Notes: generated from the letters alone by a model not told the origin. A DNA stretch of 64,000 nucleotides from Alkalinema sp. FACHB-956 (GCF_014697025.1 NZ_JACJRC010000001.1:1-64000), one strand, 5' to 3'; shown: positions 1-9,172, counted from the stretch's first letter. Program-made: numbers and translations.

Positions 1-427
1 ACAATGAGTTTGATTAACTGAAGCATTGGTTAGATCGATCTCTTTTGATCTATGAGCTAGCTGAGCTCACGTTACACTTAGAGCTTAACTTTCATTAGAT
101 CTTGTCCAAACACTTGGGTCCACCGCACACCTCCCTCCGGATTTACCCCTAGAGCGATCGTAAAGAGTAACGTACCTTCGATCGTATTCTCCCCTACCGC
201 CCCAATCCCCCTTACTAAGGGGGATTGGGGCCAGAGTTAAGCACTCAGTGATTGTCTCTCGCAGTTCAAGTTATTGCCGGAACCTACAATTGGGTTTGAA
301 CCTTATTCCTAGAGCGAGAGAGTTTGGGGTGACTGGGGTGAGTGTAGTTTGAGTTATGTCAGTCAACCAGGCTGATTCGGTATGAAGAGATCGATCGTCC
401 CTTCTATCTTTCGCAATCCAGGTTTCC
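1..427. other. Upstream intergenic region, no gene seen
   Basis: No reading frame here looks coding. The stretch holds a near-perfect 14-bp inverted repeat (listed separately) and otherwise AT-balanced sequence leading to the glycosyltransferase start. Open frames starting inside it (for example near 382) overlap the real gene in another frame and have no family resemblance. Confidence 0.6.
200..230. repeat. Perfect hairpin repeat of the CCCCC-TT/AA-GGGGG type
   Basis: CCCCAATCCCCCTT, loop ACT, AAGGGGGATTGGGG: a perfect 14-bp stem. The core (cccccttANtaaggggg) is shared with the long MITE-like repeats at 13138 and 20722, so this may be a short relative or an internal fragment of that family. 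There is no T-run, so it is not a classic terminator. Confidence 0.6.
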
Positions 428-1585
428 ATGAACATTCTCTTTCTCGATCAGAGTGGCAAACTGGGCGGAGCAGAACTCTCCCTACTAGATGTCGCCGCCA
501 CTTTTCGTCACCATTGTTTAGTCGGACTCTTCGCCGATGGCAACTTTCGCTCAGCGCTCGAAGACCGTCAAATTCCGGTACAAATTCTCACCCAGCAAGC
601 GGTCAAAGTCAGTAAAGAAACTGGACTGATTAGCGGTTTAACCAGTTTAGGCACACTTCTACCCTTAGTTGTCAAAACGGCAAACTTAGCAAAACAGTAC
701 GATCTCATTTACGCCAATACGCAAAAAGCTTTCGTTGTCGGGGCGATCGCCACCTTCCTCAGTCGTCGCCCCCTGGTGTATCACTTAAGGGATATTCTAT
801 CCCCTGAGCATTTCAGTCAAACTAATCTACGAGTTGTCGTCACGTTGGCCAATCACTGTGCTGCTTTAGTCATTGCGAATTCCCAAGCAACACGAGATGC
901 CTTTGTTCAAGCAGGAGGCCGAGCTGATTTAGTCCAGGTTATTTACAATGGCTTTGATGCCGATCGCTACGCTCAATTAGCCCAATTGGGACGAGATCGT
1001 GCTGAACCTTGGAAACAGGAAATTGGTCTGGAAAATCATTTTGTTGTGGGACACTTCAGCCGTCTGTCTCCTTGGAAAGGTCAGCATATTTTGATCGAAG
1101 CGATCGCCCATTGTCCTAAAGAAATTGCAGCGGTTCTGGTGGGTGATGCTTTGTTTGGTGAAACTGAATATGTCCAGCAACTCCATCACCAGGTTGAGCA
1201 ATTGGGATTGCACGATCGAGTCAAATTTCTTGGGTTTCAATCTGAGATTCCTCAGTTAATGGCAAGCTGTGACTTAGTGGCCCATACTTCGACAGCTCCG
1301 GAACCGTTTGGACGAGTCATCATCGAAGCAATGCTCTGTGGGACTCCAATTGTGGCAGCAGCAGCTGGCGGAGCAATGGAATTAGTCAATCCAGAAACAA
1401 CAGGCTGGTTGACATCTCCAGGAGATGAGATCGCCCTGGCTCATGTCATTCAAACTGCCTACAAGTCTCCTACAGTCATGGAGAGTCTTGCCAAAGCAGC
1501 CCTAGAAACTGCAAAACAGCAGTTTAGCTTAGAGGAAGTCATTGAGAAAATTGACCAATCCCTAAAAAGCCTGTTATCAACGTGA
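428..1585 (+). CDS. Glycosyltransferase family 4 (GT-B fold)
   Basis: A 385-aa cytoplasmic or membrane-associated sugar transferase, probably building an exopolysaccharide, lipopolysaccharide or glycolipid. The N-terminal half opens with a GT-B nucleotide-like start (MNILFLDQSGKLGGAE, glycine-rich acceptor loop). The C-terminal half has the nucleotide-sugar site of group-1 transferases: GHFSRLSPWKGQ near residues 207-218, then the E-x7-E motif in EPFGRVIIEAM near residue 300. Length is normal for GT4. Acceptor and sugar cannot be read from sequence. It lies just upstream of a CTERM/HpsJ/exosortase group, which is typically linked to surface polysaccharide export, but a 355-nt gap means shared transcription is not shown. 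Confidence 0.85.
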   Translation: MNILFLDQSGKLGGAELSLLDVAATFRHHCLVGLFADGNFRSALEDRQIPVQILTQQAVKVSKETGLISGLTSLGTLLPLVVKTANLAKQYDLIYANTQKAFVVGAIATFLSRRPLVYHLRDILSPEHFSQTNLRVVVTLANHCAALVIANSQATRDAFVQAGGRADLVQVIYNGFDADRYAQLAQLGRDRAEPWKQEIGLENHFVVGHFSRLSPWKGQHILIEAIAHCPKEIAAVLVGDALFGETEYVQQLHHQVEQLGLHDRVKFLGFQSEIPQLMASCDLVAHTSTAPEPFGRVIIEAMLCGTPIVAAAAGGAMELVNPETTGWLTSPGDEIALAHVIQTAYKSPTVMESLAKAALETAKQQFSLEEVIEKIDQSLKSLLST

Positions 1586-1940
1586 TGATCTGAATGAATT
1601 TTATTTATTTGAAATAAAATATGAAAATCTACCGAATCCCTCTGAGCAAATAGCTTACTTCTGTAAAGTCTCCATAAAGCCCAGCCCAAAAACTAGCCAG
1701 TCTCCGTATTCTTGCATAAGATAGATTGAGACAAGAAAATCCTTCCTGCAAGAAATAGGAAGTTTGTCAATCTTCTATCAGGTTTCTTTCCATCTACCTC
1801 AGGTGTCACTACCCATCAGACTCATCAATCTTCGCTTGATCTAGGTCATGTCATTTCCAGGCAAGGTTGAAGTAAGTCACTAGTTGTGATATTGCAACGT
1901 GATTTGGCAAGTAAACACACTCATTTTAGGTAGATCAAGT
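1586..1940. other. Intergenic region, presumed promoter of the PTPA-CTERM gene
   Basis: 355 nt without a credible gene. It contains AT-rich stretches around 1600-1625 and 1720-1760 that could hold promoters. No defined operator or terminator hairpin was recognised. Confidence 0.4.
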
Positions 1941-2594
1941 ATGAATCTCAAAACGATGGCTGCCAAAGTTGCGCTGGCGAGCGTCATTGTATCTGGTGTG
2001 ATGGCAACCGTGCAGTCTCCGGCTCAAGCACTCAGCATTTCCTTCAAGCCAACTGGAACTTCTGTAGATGGTGACACAGCAAAAGATATTGTTACTTCTG
2101 TTGGTAGCATCTTAAATGTGGATATCTTCTTGGAAACATTCGGTGTTGCCGAAGATGACAAAATCACGAAGCTTGGCTTTGATATTGGTTTTGACAATAC
2201 TGAGTTAGGGTTTTCGAGCTTTACCAAGACTGGCATTTTTAGTGGTTTGTCTGTTACTGGTCCTACTGCCGGTTCTTTACTGCCCGGAGAGACCAATCAG
2301 ATTTTGCGTATTGCTTTAACAGGTGGTTCAGTGAATCCTGATCAGGCTGGACTCAAACTGGGGACTGCTCAATTTTCAGTACTGCCTGGATTAGTTAATA
2401 ATGGCAAGAACGACCTTGCAACTCGTTTTTTCAACGTGTTTGATGACGATAATGAGCCTTTGATCAGTATTGCATCCGCACAAATTCAACGTGCAGAAGT
2501 GCAACCTATTCCTACGCCTGCTCTTCTTCCCGGCATTGCAGTCATGGGTGCCACTATGCTGCGGCGTCGTAAGCATGTAGCTGAGTCGGTATAA
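1941..2594 (+). CDS. PTPA-CTERM sorting domain protein, secreted
   Basis: A 217-aa secreted protein. The ATG at 1941 is preferred over an in-frame start at 1899 because it gives a clean Sec signal peptide (NLKTMAAKVALASVIVSG...QSPAQA). The mature part is a beta-rich cohesin-like domain (LNVDIFLETFG..., LGFDIGFDNTELGF). The C-terminus has the tripartite CTERM signal: PIPTPALLPG, a short hydrophobic stretch, then a basic tail RRRK. The family is recognised by an exosortase that removes the tail and passes the protein to the surface or matrix. The exosortase encoded at 3756 is the obvious processing enzyme. Substrate function is unknown. Confidence 0.85.
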   Translation: MNLKTMAAKVALASVIVSGVMATVQSPAQALSISFKPTGTSVDGDTAKDIVTSVGSILNVDIFLETFGVAEDDKITKLGFDIGFDNTELGFSSFTKTGIFSGLSVTGPTAGSLLPGETNQILRIALTGGSVNPDQAGLKLGTAQFSVLPGLVNNGKNDLATRFFNVFDDDNEPLISIASAQIQRAEVQPIPTPALLPGIAVMGATMLRRRKHVAESV

Positions 2595-2849
2595 CCTTCT
2601 ATAAAGGACTTGGGGATTGTTCTAAAAATACCCTTACTCTTTATACCAGCTTAATGCACATATTTTTTTTGGAAATCAGGGCATCTCCTTCAGGATTTAC
2701 ACTGAGATCCTATGAAAGAAGGAATATGCTTCCATACGTCTCAATTCGCACACAACTGATTATTCGGTGAATTGGCTTGATTGAATGCCATCGCTTGAAT
2801 AGAAACAAAATACGATTCTCCACTCACTGTAAATACTGAGAATACTACT

Positions 2850-3464
2850 ATGGCATCTTCATCTTTATCTACTCCAAATAGCTACACAAACTCCAGTTCT
2901 GGAACTCTCTATGCCCGTGGAATCTGTCGCATTATTGGTGTTGCTTGTATTATTGGTTTTCTGCTTGATGTCATCGTTCTCAGTTTTCCACCTAACTTCG
3001 GAGAACTAGCTTGGCGAATGGGATTCATGCAACAAATCAGCGATCGATCCATCATTCTTCTATTTGGCTTTGGCTTAATGATGGCTTCTGCTCTTGATAC
3101 CCGTGGGTTGCGCAAACAAATTGCAACGGCCTGCCTCATTTTGGGTATTATCCTTCCCCTTTCCAGTGTTTTGGTTATTCGAGATGCAGTAACCTTTCAG
3201 ACCATTGCTGTTAACAACATTAGTACTCAGCTAGAACAAGCTAATAAACGCCTCCAAGAAGTCCAGCCTGGAGCAGATCCTAAAATTAAAGTCACCCAAG
3301 AGCAACTTCAACAAGTTGCCCAGCAATTAACGAAAAGTGCTGAAACAGCGCAACAAAATGCCAAAACTGCGTCGATTAAAACGGGTCTCTCTGGTGTTGG
3401 TAACTTACTAGTAGTTGGTCTTGCAATGATTGGTGTAGGTCGTTATGGAATGCGACGTAGCTAG
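2850..3464 (+). CDS. HpsJ-like integral membrane protein
   Basis: 204 aa with four likely membrane segments: about residues 24-46, 65-80, 92-112 and 180-200. Between the third and fourth lies a soluble Gln/Ala/Lys-rich helical segment (about 125-175: QLEQANKRLQEVQ, QEQLQQVAQQL) that looks coiled-coil. The layout matches the cyanobacterial HpsJ family, named for hormogonium polysaccharide secretion. HpsJ-like proteins are commonly encoded beside cyanoexosortases, which fits the gene 290 nt downstream. The biochemical role is unknown; help in polysaccharide or CTERM protein export is inference. Confidence 0.75.
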   Translation: MASSSLSTPNSYTNSSSGTLYARGICRIIGVACIIGFLLDVIVLSFPPNFGELAWRMGFMQQISDRSIILLFGFGLMMASALDTRGLRKQIATACLILGIILPLSSVLVIRDAVTFQTIAVNNISTQLEQANKRLQEVQPGADPKIKVTQEQLQQVAQQLTKSAETAQQNAKTASIKTGLSGVGNLLVVGLAMIGVGRYGMRRS

Positions 3465-3500
3465 TTTGGTTGACAGATAAGCTTCTAGAGAGATATGTCC

Positions 3501-3530
3501 AGGGAAGGTATCCAGATCGCCACCTTCCCT
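3501..3530 (+). terminator. Hairpin after the HpsJ-like gene
   Basis: AGGGAAGGT, 12-nt loop, ACCTTCCCT: a perfect 9-bp stem 36 nt after the stop codon. No T-run follows, so it may be an RNA-stabilising hairpin or a weak terminator before the exosortase gene. Confidence 0.5.
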
Positions 3531-3755
3531 AGTACTAATCTACATATGAAATATAATGCAGGAGCAGAGGGCTGAAATTCCTTCTTTCTCCGCAAGTCTA
3601 TACACATCACTGGAGTCTGAACTTCTATAACTTAATATTATATTACCTAAATTCTTGTCACCTATCATTAACCTGAGTTAAATGGGCCTCCAAGAAATTT
3701 TTAGAACAAGTCGTAACGTTATTTTGAATGATTTTGTGGAGATTAGAATACTTTT

Positions 3756-4676
3756 ATGAGATTAGAAACAGTAAGTAATCTTGTAACTCAAGCATTACAA
3801 CAGGGACTGAAAACAAACCACCGTCGTTACATAACTTTTGCCAGTTTGATTGCACTTTGTTATCTGCCAACCTGGATAACAGTTTTATTACAAGGAATTA
3901 TTAAAGGGCAATCAGACGCCATCATTAATATAGGACTTCTTGTCTTGGGTGTACAAAATATTTTGAAAAAGCGTTCCACTCTTAACAAATTATGTGCTGC
4001 CCCTGACGATCGTTGGTTAGGCTATACCACAATACTCTGCGGAATCTTGGCGTTTCTCTTTTTCCATGGAATTCAACGCTCAGTCTCTCTACAAGCTTTA
4101 GCCGTTATGGTGATATTGATTGGTATTGTTTGGAGTGAATGGGGCTTAGAGTTTTTTGTACGTTTTCTCAAACCAATTTTACTGTTTTTAATAGGTATCT
4201 ACCCCAGTCTAGAATTCATTGCAATTCGTATTTGTCGCTTTTTTACATCTGAGGATATGCTAGAGCGCATAATGGCATGGGCTGGAAGTATTGGCCTCCA
4301 TCTGATTGGCTTTAAAGCTAATGCCCAAGCCGCCTATGTTACTTTGCCTGAAGGATCTGTTTGGGTTGGACCTGGTTGTAGTGGATTCAGTATGGCTTTT
4401 GTATTAGTGGGGAGCGCATTTTTGCTAGGACAGTTCATGAAGCTCAGTTGGAAAAAAACAGGAGTACTGATTTTCCTGGGATGGGCACTTTCTATGTTTG
4501 CTAATGTTCCGAGAATTATGCTGCTAGCGATCGCATCGGTGTACTGGGGGAAAGACTCTTTTGAGTTTTGGCATGGGCCGATCGGCGGACAGATTTTTGC
4601 GGGCATCCTGTTTACGATTTACTACTACTTAGCCATGTGGATTATCGATCGGAAACCCAAGGTCAAGACGAACTAA
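3756..4676 (+). CDS. Exosortase/archaeosortase family transpeptidase (cyanoexosortase, probably type C)
   Basis: 306-aa polytopic membrane enzyme that recognises CTERM signals on secreted proteins, cleaves them and is thought to transfer the protein to a surface acceptor. The three invariant catalytic residues are visible: Cys208 in GPGCSG, Arg253 in NVPRI and His273 in WHGPIG. About eight hydrophobic segments surround them. The PTPA-CTERM substrate and HpsJ-like gene directly upstream suggest the cyanoexosortase C subtype, but I assign the subtype from context, not from a profile score. A GGAG lies 14 nt before the ATG. Confidence 0.88.
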   Translation: MRLETVSNLVTQALQQGLKTNHRRYITFASLIALCYLPTWITVLLQGIIKGQSDAIINIGLLVLGVQNILKKRSTLNKLCAAPDDRWLGYTTILCGILAFLFFHGIQRSVSLQALAVMVILIGIVWSEWGLEFFVRFLKPILLFLIGIYPSLEFIAIRICRFFTSEDMLERIMAWAGSIGLHLIGFKANAQAAYVTLPEGSVWVGPGCSGFSMAFVLVGSAFLLGQFMKLSWKKTGVLIFLGWALSMFANVPRIMLLAIASVYWGKDSFEFWHGPIGGQIFAGILFTIYYYLAMWIIDRKPKVKTN

Positions 4677-4724
4677 ATTCAGTGCAACGTACCATGGGTT
4701 TTGTGAGCCTTAGGAATGCAATAC

Positions 4725-5912
4725 TTACGAATGCAATAGTTTTGCTAAAAAACGTTCTAAATGATAGAGCGCAAGCTGATTGCTAACCCCATTAAAAACC
4801 GCATCAAAGGCATGATCGGCCCAGGGAATTTCTAGAAAGAGACTGGTGGATTGATGGGCCAGTAATTTCTGATGCAATGCCTGACCAAACCGAGATTGCA
4901 CAACGTGGTCTTTACCACCGTAAATCAGAAAGGTAGGGATTTGCGATCGTGTGACCCATTGTAACGGTGATGCTTGGCGATAGCGATCGGGGAATTGCTC
5001 AGGATTACCACCGAGAAACTTCTCCAACACATCACGGCTATTAATCGGATCGGGTGTGGGAACGTCATAGTAACCCGCAGTGAGATCAACGGGACTATAA
5101 TAGGCGACAACAGCCCGCAGGTCGATCGGTGCAGGCTGATAGGCGGTCACAAGTGCCAGTTGCGCACCAGCGGATTGGCCTAAAATCGCGACGCGATCGA
5201 GATTCGTTTCGTAAGTTTGGGCATGGGTTTTAAGATATTCCAACGCCGTATGCACATCTGTCAGTTGACTGGGAAAAGGGTGTTGAGGCGCATGGCGGTA
5301 GTCGATCGCCCAAATCACATAGCCCTGTTGCGCCAAATACCGACCGAGTTTTTCCATGTTTTTCGGCTGTCCCCGTTGCCATGCGCCTCCGTAAACCATG
5401 ACAATGCCGGGGTAATAGCCCGTTTTTTCGGGTTGATAGATATTCAACCGTAAAGGCACGCGATCGATTACGCTAAACACAAGGTCATGGACTTCACGGG
5501 TTCGCGGTTGGGATAATCCTAGAAAAGCTTCACGAAACCGGAACGGCATTGTTCTGAAATACTGTTTCTGTTGGGGATTGGGAGAAACCGAGGCGGGATG
5601 GCTGAACGTTTGGCGGAAATCTTGCGAAATTTTGGCATGGGCGATCGGGAGTTGAATTAGCGGCCACAGTGCCAGGAGAATCCCTAGGAGGTTGGCGGCG
5701 ATCGTTACTTTAAACAGTCCATTGCCCCGATGGGTGCCCAGGGTGATGGCTGCTAGACCCCAATTGATTAACAACAACCAAGGGCTGACTTCCGGTGCTC
5801 CCACACTCAGCGGCAACAGCGCAAAGGTCGGAGCCGGAATGAAAATCCAGAGCCCTAGGAAAAGACCGATCGTGCTGACTCCTAACAGGAGCCCAAATAA
5901 TAAACTCACCAT
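4725..5912 (-). CDS. Alpha/beta hydrolase, esterase/lipase type, membrane anchored
   Basis: 395 aa. The first ~90 residues contain three hydrophobic segments; the rest is an alpha/beta hydrolase of the hormone-sensitive-lipase/BD-FAE-like group. Visible elements are an oxyanion-loop VMVYGGAWQRG (about residue 172), the nucleophile elbow GQSAGAQLA, an acid in YGGKDHVV and the catalytic His in WADHAFD. It probably hydrolyses a carboxylester of unknown identity at the membrane. It ends 48 nt from the convergent exosortase and follows the EamA transporter gene by 3 nt, so it is the last gene of the minus-strand run that starts with mtnD. Confidence 0.82.
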   Translation of the reverse strand: MVSLLFGLLLGVSTIGLFLGLWIFIPAPTFALLPLSVGAPEVSPWLLLINWGLAAITLGTHRGNGLFKVTIAANLLGILLALWPLIQLPIAHAKISQDFRQTFSHPASVSPNPQQKQYFRTMPFRFREAFLGLSQPRTREVHDLVFSVIDRVPLRLNIYQPEKTGYYPGIVMVYGGAWQRGQPKNMEKLGRYLAQQGYVIWAIDYRHAPQHPFPSQLTDVHTALEYLKTHAQTYETNLDRVAILGQSAGAQLALVTAYQPAPIDLRAVVAYYSPVDLTAGYYDVPTPDPINSRDVLEKFLGGNPEQFPDRYRQASPLQWVTRSQIPTFLIYGGKDHVVQSRFGQALHQKLLAHQSTSLFLEIPWADHAFDAVFNGVSNQLALYHLERFLAKLLHS

Positions 5913-5915
5913 GGA

Positions 5916-6875
5916 TCATCCTCCCGAATTACTGGGCCGCTGGGTTGGTTGGGTTGGCGGAGTCTGAGTTCGCGGGGCTTGATTCGTTAAAATGACTCCA
6001 GCAATCACCAAACAACCGCCGATCACTAACGAAGGTTGTAAGGATTCCCGCAGAAATACAATCCCCATCATCACCGCAGACACGGGTACTAAATTTGTGA
6101 AAATCGCAGTACGGCTGGCTCCGATCGTTTGAATGCCTCGGGAATACCAAATGAATGCAATGACCGTTCCCAAAATGCCCATATAGGTAATGCTAAGGGC
6201 AGCAATTGAGGTAATTCTGGGTAATGTGGAGAATAAATTTTCTGTCAATGCAATAGGGAATAGTGATAAGGCCCCAATTACGCAGCTATAGGTTGTAACC
6301 ACTAACGGGGAAGTGGTTCGTAAAACCTGTTTGCCCAGCAGGGTATAGGTCACCCAACTCGTGACACAGCCTAGGAGGAGCCAGTCCCCCAATCCAATGC
6401 CTGTATGCAATAGATTGAGAGGATTCCCCTGGGCAATGACGATCGCGACTCCCAGCAGGGAAATTAACGTACCCAATATTTTGGATTTAGACAGTGGCTC
6501 GCGGTAAAAGACTGCTGACCCCAAGGACACCGCGATCGGGTTAAAGGCCACAATTAAGGAAGCACGGCTGGCGGGTAGTAACTTCAGTCCACCGAGAAAA
6601 AAGGCATTGTAGGCAAAAATTCCAGCTAAGCCCATTAAAGTCACCCCAACCCATTGCGATCGATTCAGCCGGGGTAAGTTACCGAGCTGTAGCCAGCAAA
6701 GTAGGAGTAATAGGATCGCTGCGATCGCAAAGCGCAGAAACGCGACGGAAAAGACGCCAACACTTTGCACTGCGATGCGTCCAGCAATAAAGGTTCCGCC
6801 CCAAATCAGCGTTGTCAGTACCAGTTGCACATAGATGGTGGCCGATCGCTGAGGCGTAGAAGATTCTACACTCAT
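5916..6875 (-). CDS. EamA-family (DMT) transporter
   Basis: 319-aa inner-membrane carrier with ten predicted membrane segments arranged as two EamA repeats (first about residues 13-145, second about 155-295), the normal length for drug/metabolite transporters. The ATG at 6875 is preferred over an in-frame TTG at 6881; it overlaps the stop of the upstream phosphatase-like gene in an ATGA, implying translational coupling. Family members export or import small metabolites such as amino acids. The substrate cannot be read from sequence; the methionine-salvage neighbours make a sulfur metabolite possible, but that is speculation. Confidence 0.85.
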   Translation of the reverse strand: MSVESSTPQRSATIYVQLVLTTLIWGGTFIAGRIAVQSVGVFSVAFLRFAIAAILLLLLCWLQLGNLPRLNRSQWVGVTLMGLAGIFAYNAFFLGGLKLLPASRASLIVAFNPIAVSLGSAVFYREPLSKSKILGTLISLLGVAIVIAQGNPLNLLHTGIGLGDWLLLGCVTSWVTYTLLGKQVLRTTSPLVVTTYSCVIGALSLFPIALTENLFSTLPRITSIAALSITYMGILGTVIAFIWYSRGIQTIGASRTAIFTNLVPVSAVMMGIVFLRESLQPSLVIGGCLVIAGVILTNQAPRTQTPPTQPTQRPSNSGG

Positions 6876-7405
6876 GGGCAATCCTGGATTTTGGCTCCGT
6901 TCTGCGTGGCTGACGGATCAGATACGGGAACTCCTGTGACTTCGGGGGTAGGGGGGTAACGGTCTAACACCTGCTGAATAAACGCTGTCCAGATTTCATT
7001 CGGTTGCCAAATCCGTTGGAGATCCTGTTTAGCCGTTTCATCACTTTCCTGTTGGTGAATCCGTCGCCAGAGATAAACAAACACCGATACCCGCTTGTTG
7101 GCTGCACAGTGAATAAAGAGTTTCCGATCGGGGCGACGTTTCAGAATCTGACAGAAAAATTCAAAATCCATCAGCGTTGGTTTGTCCCACACGACGGGAA
7201 TATGGAAATATTCCAACCGGGCGGATTGGGCGATCGCGGCTTCGTTGAGTAGGGCATGGTCTGAACTGCTCAAAGCTAAGTTAATCACCGTTTGATAGCC
7301 TGCGGCTCTGATGGCTGCAAACTGAAATGCATTCGGTTGTCCGGCAGTTCCAATTCGATCGGAAATCCGCAGAAAGTTGGCAATTTCCTCAACACGATCG
7401 CCCAT
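6872..7405 (-). CDS. Protein tyrosine phosphatase-like protein with shortened P-loop
   Basis: 177 aa, cytoplasmic. It resembles the small bacterial family related to dual-specificity phosphatases (DSP/Blh-like): GTAGQP near residues 19-24, NLALSSSD, and the signature FIHCAANKRVSVFVYLW with nucleophile Cys100. In classical PTPs the arginine is six residues after Cys; here the first Arg is five residues after it (Cys100, Arg105), a C-x4-R spacing. This HCAANxRVS form seems to be a family trait rather than a sequencing error, and catalytic activity is not assured. It is coupled to the downstream transporter by a 4-nt overlap. Confidence 0.75.
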   Translation of the reverse strand: MGDRVEEIANFLRISDRIGTAGQPNAFQFAAIRAAGYQTVINLALSSSDHALLNEAAIAQSARLEYFHIPVVWDKPTLMDFEFFCQILKRRPDRKLFIHCAANKRVSVFVYLWRRIHQQESDETAKQDLQRIWQPNEIWTAFIQQVLDRYPPTPEVTGVPVSDPSATQNGAKIQDCP

Positions 7406-7442
7406 GACTTACCCTACTCTAACCCTACTGTAATCGTTCATC

Positions 7443-7733
7443 CTATCCTAAACGTTGATAGCGCCGAATATCCGGCATCGCGGCCACAATGCCGTCTAAC
7501 TGCGCCATTGCGGCCTGTAAATGGGGCGTTTGCAAATGGGCCTCTAGGGCCGCTTCCGACTCCCACTCTTCAATAAAGGTAAAGTCTGTGGGATCCTGGA
7601 GATTTTGATGCAGCTCGTATTGGATACACCCCGATTCCTGACGGGTCGGTTCCAGAATACTGAGGGTGAGGGCTTTTAAGGCATCAATTTGGTCAGGTTT
7701 CGCAATCACATGGGCAACGACACGAATCGTCAT
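7443..7733 (-). CDS. Antibiotic biosynthesis monooxygenase (ABM)-domain protein, YgiN-like
   Basis: 96 aa, a single dimeric alpha+beta barrel domain. Diagnostic segments are RVVAHVIAKPDQIDALKAL at the start, the SGCIQYELHQN strand and the EEWESEAALEAHLQTPH helix, matching putative quinol monooxygenases of the YgiN group. These act as small oxygenases on quinols or related aromatics, or as detoxifiers; the substrate here is unknown. It sits 59 nt downstream of mtnB in the same orientation and is probably cotranscribed. Confidence 0.83.
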   Translation of the reverse strand: MTIRVVAHVIAKPDQIDALKALTLSILEPTRQESGCIQYELHQNLQDPTDFTFIEEWESEAALEAHLQTPHLQAAMAQLDGIVAAMPDIRRYQRLG

Positions 7734-7792
7734 AGCGTTAGCTCCCGAAATTTATCATTCAATTAATCATCATCCCCGTATACGCTGGAGAA

Positions 7793-8404
7793 CTACTGCC
7801 GGATCTGTCGCTCCAGCACCATATACCGGAAAATGTATTCCACTAATTCAATAGCATTGCGAGCCCCTTCTGTGGAATGAGCCCACACCGTAACGCCATG
7901 GTTGCGAATCAGTAACGCGGGGATTTGCGGCGGTTGTTGGGAGAAGCGATCGCGGATTTCTGCTGCAATTTTGGGGACATCCAAATGGTTGACAAACAGG
8001 GGCATCGCACATTGGGGATTTTCTTCCCACAGCCCCAATCCCTTAATCATTTCCAAGGGGGGCAAGGGCAATGCATCTGCTGTTGTGAAATTGGACACCA
8101 AATTCGCCTCTACGGAATGGACATGGTAGCAGGCTTTTGCTTCGGGGAATAGGTCATAAATGGCCTCGTGAATCGAGGTTTCCGCAGAGGGTTTATCCGT
8201 GGGCCGACTGCCTTCCCATTCGCCACCGGGTTTCATGTGGATGAAGTCATGGATGATGAGCTCACCTTTGGATTTACCGCTAGCCGTGACCCAAAAACTA
8301 CCATCCTCCATGCGGGCCGATAGATTCCCCGCCGTGCCCCACATCCAGCCCCGATCGTGGAAGTATTTCGCAGCGCTGATTAAATCATTCCGTAGATCTG
8401 TCAT
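7793..8404 (-). CDS. mtnB: Methylthioribulose-1-phosphate dehydratase
   Basis: 203-aa class II aldolase-fold zinc enzyme of methionine salvage. It dehydrates 5-methylthioribulose-1-phosphate to 2,3-diketo-5-methylthiopentyl-1-phosphate. Family features: GWMWGTAGNLSAR near residue 19, the zinc-binding HVHS, and RNHGVTVWA with the third His. Its product is the substrate of the RuBisCO-like enolase encoded upstream in the same operon. Length is normal. The gene order mtnD-mtnW-mtnX-mtnB makes the assignment secure. Confidence 0.93.
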   Translation of the reverse strand: MTDLRNDLISAAKYFHDRGWMWGTAGNLSARMEDGSFWVTASGKSKGELIIHDFIHMKPGGEWEGSRPTDKPSAETSIHEAIYDLFPEAKACYHVHSVEANLVSNFTTADALPLPPLEMIKGLGLWEENPQCAMPLFVNHLDVPKIAAEIRDRFSQQPPQIPALLIRNHGVTVWAHSTEGARNAIELVEYIFRYMVLERQIRQ

Positions 8405-8482
8405 TCTCCATTCCCTGACATAATAGTTCCCGATCCCGTTGCCCCTAAATTAACTCAGATAATCCTAGGGATGAATCATTTA

Positions 8483-9172
8483 TTATTTCTCCCAGCGTTG
8501 GGCTAAGTAATCGCGAATCTCAAAGAAATCATTCCAGGGAATGTAGGCTTTACCCTGCTCATCTAGGTACTGCGCTAGCCGATCGCGGGCGAATACCACT
8601 GGAGCCGCTAAGGCCATATTTAAATCCGTAATCGAATCCCCGATCGCGATCGCTTCCTGGCAGGGATACTGGGCCATGACGTTCACCTTGGCCACCAGTT
8701 CCGTCCCATCTTCGTAGGTGGGAATGACGCGGCAATAGTCCTGGGACACATCCAAATCCACCGCGTGAATGCCCGCCATCCGGGGCTGGAGATCGCCCAA
8801 AACGGTCTCTACCATCCCCCGCACCCCGCCGGAAATGACGACAAAGGGGACTTGGTGACGATCGAGGAAATCCAAAAATTCCGGCAATCCAGGGCGCATG
8901 GTTTTACTGCGGGAAAATTCCAAAATCTCGGGATATTGACTGGCAGGAATGGACTCCAACAGCCGCCGCACGCCCTCCCGCAGGGTTAGCCGCCGCGCAT
9001 ACATTTCCGGCATCAATTCCGCAGAGAGCTGGGGGGTAAAGGCTTTGAGCAACGCCACGAAGGTTTCTTCAGCGGTAATCGTTCCGTCAAAATCTGAAAA
9101 GACGACTCGTTGATGTTGAGCCGTGGGGGCGTACGATCGGTCTAATGCTTGGGGGGTCGTCTCGGTGATCAT
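8483..9172 (-). CDS. mtnX: 2-hydroxy-3-keto-5-methylthiopentenyl-1-phosphate phosphatase
   Basis: 229-aa HAD-superfamily phosphatase of methionine salvage. It removes the phosphate from the enol made by MtnW to give the acireductone used by MtnD. HAD motif I is FSDFDGTIT near residue 25, motif II is VVISGG, and motif IV is AIGDSITDLNMA. The use of separate MtnW and MtnX enzymes, rather than fused MtnC, is the Bacillus-type route. The gene is 57 nt from mtnW and 78 nt from mtnB. Confidence 0.92.
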   Translation of the reverse strand: MITETTPQALDRSYAPTAQHQRVVFSDFDGTITAEETFVALLKAFTPQLSAELMPEMYARRLTLREGVRRLLESIPASQYPEILEFSRSKTMRPGLPEFLDFLDRHQVPFVVISGGVRGMVETVLGDLQPRMAGIHAVDLDVSQDYCRVIPTYEDGTELVAKVNVMAQYPCQEAIAIGDSITDLNMALAAPVVFARDRLAQYLDEQGKAYIPWNDFFEIRDYLAQRWEK

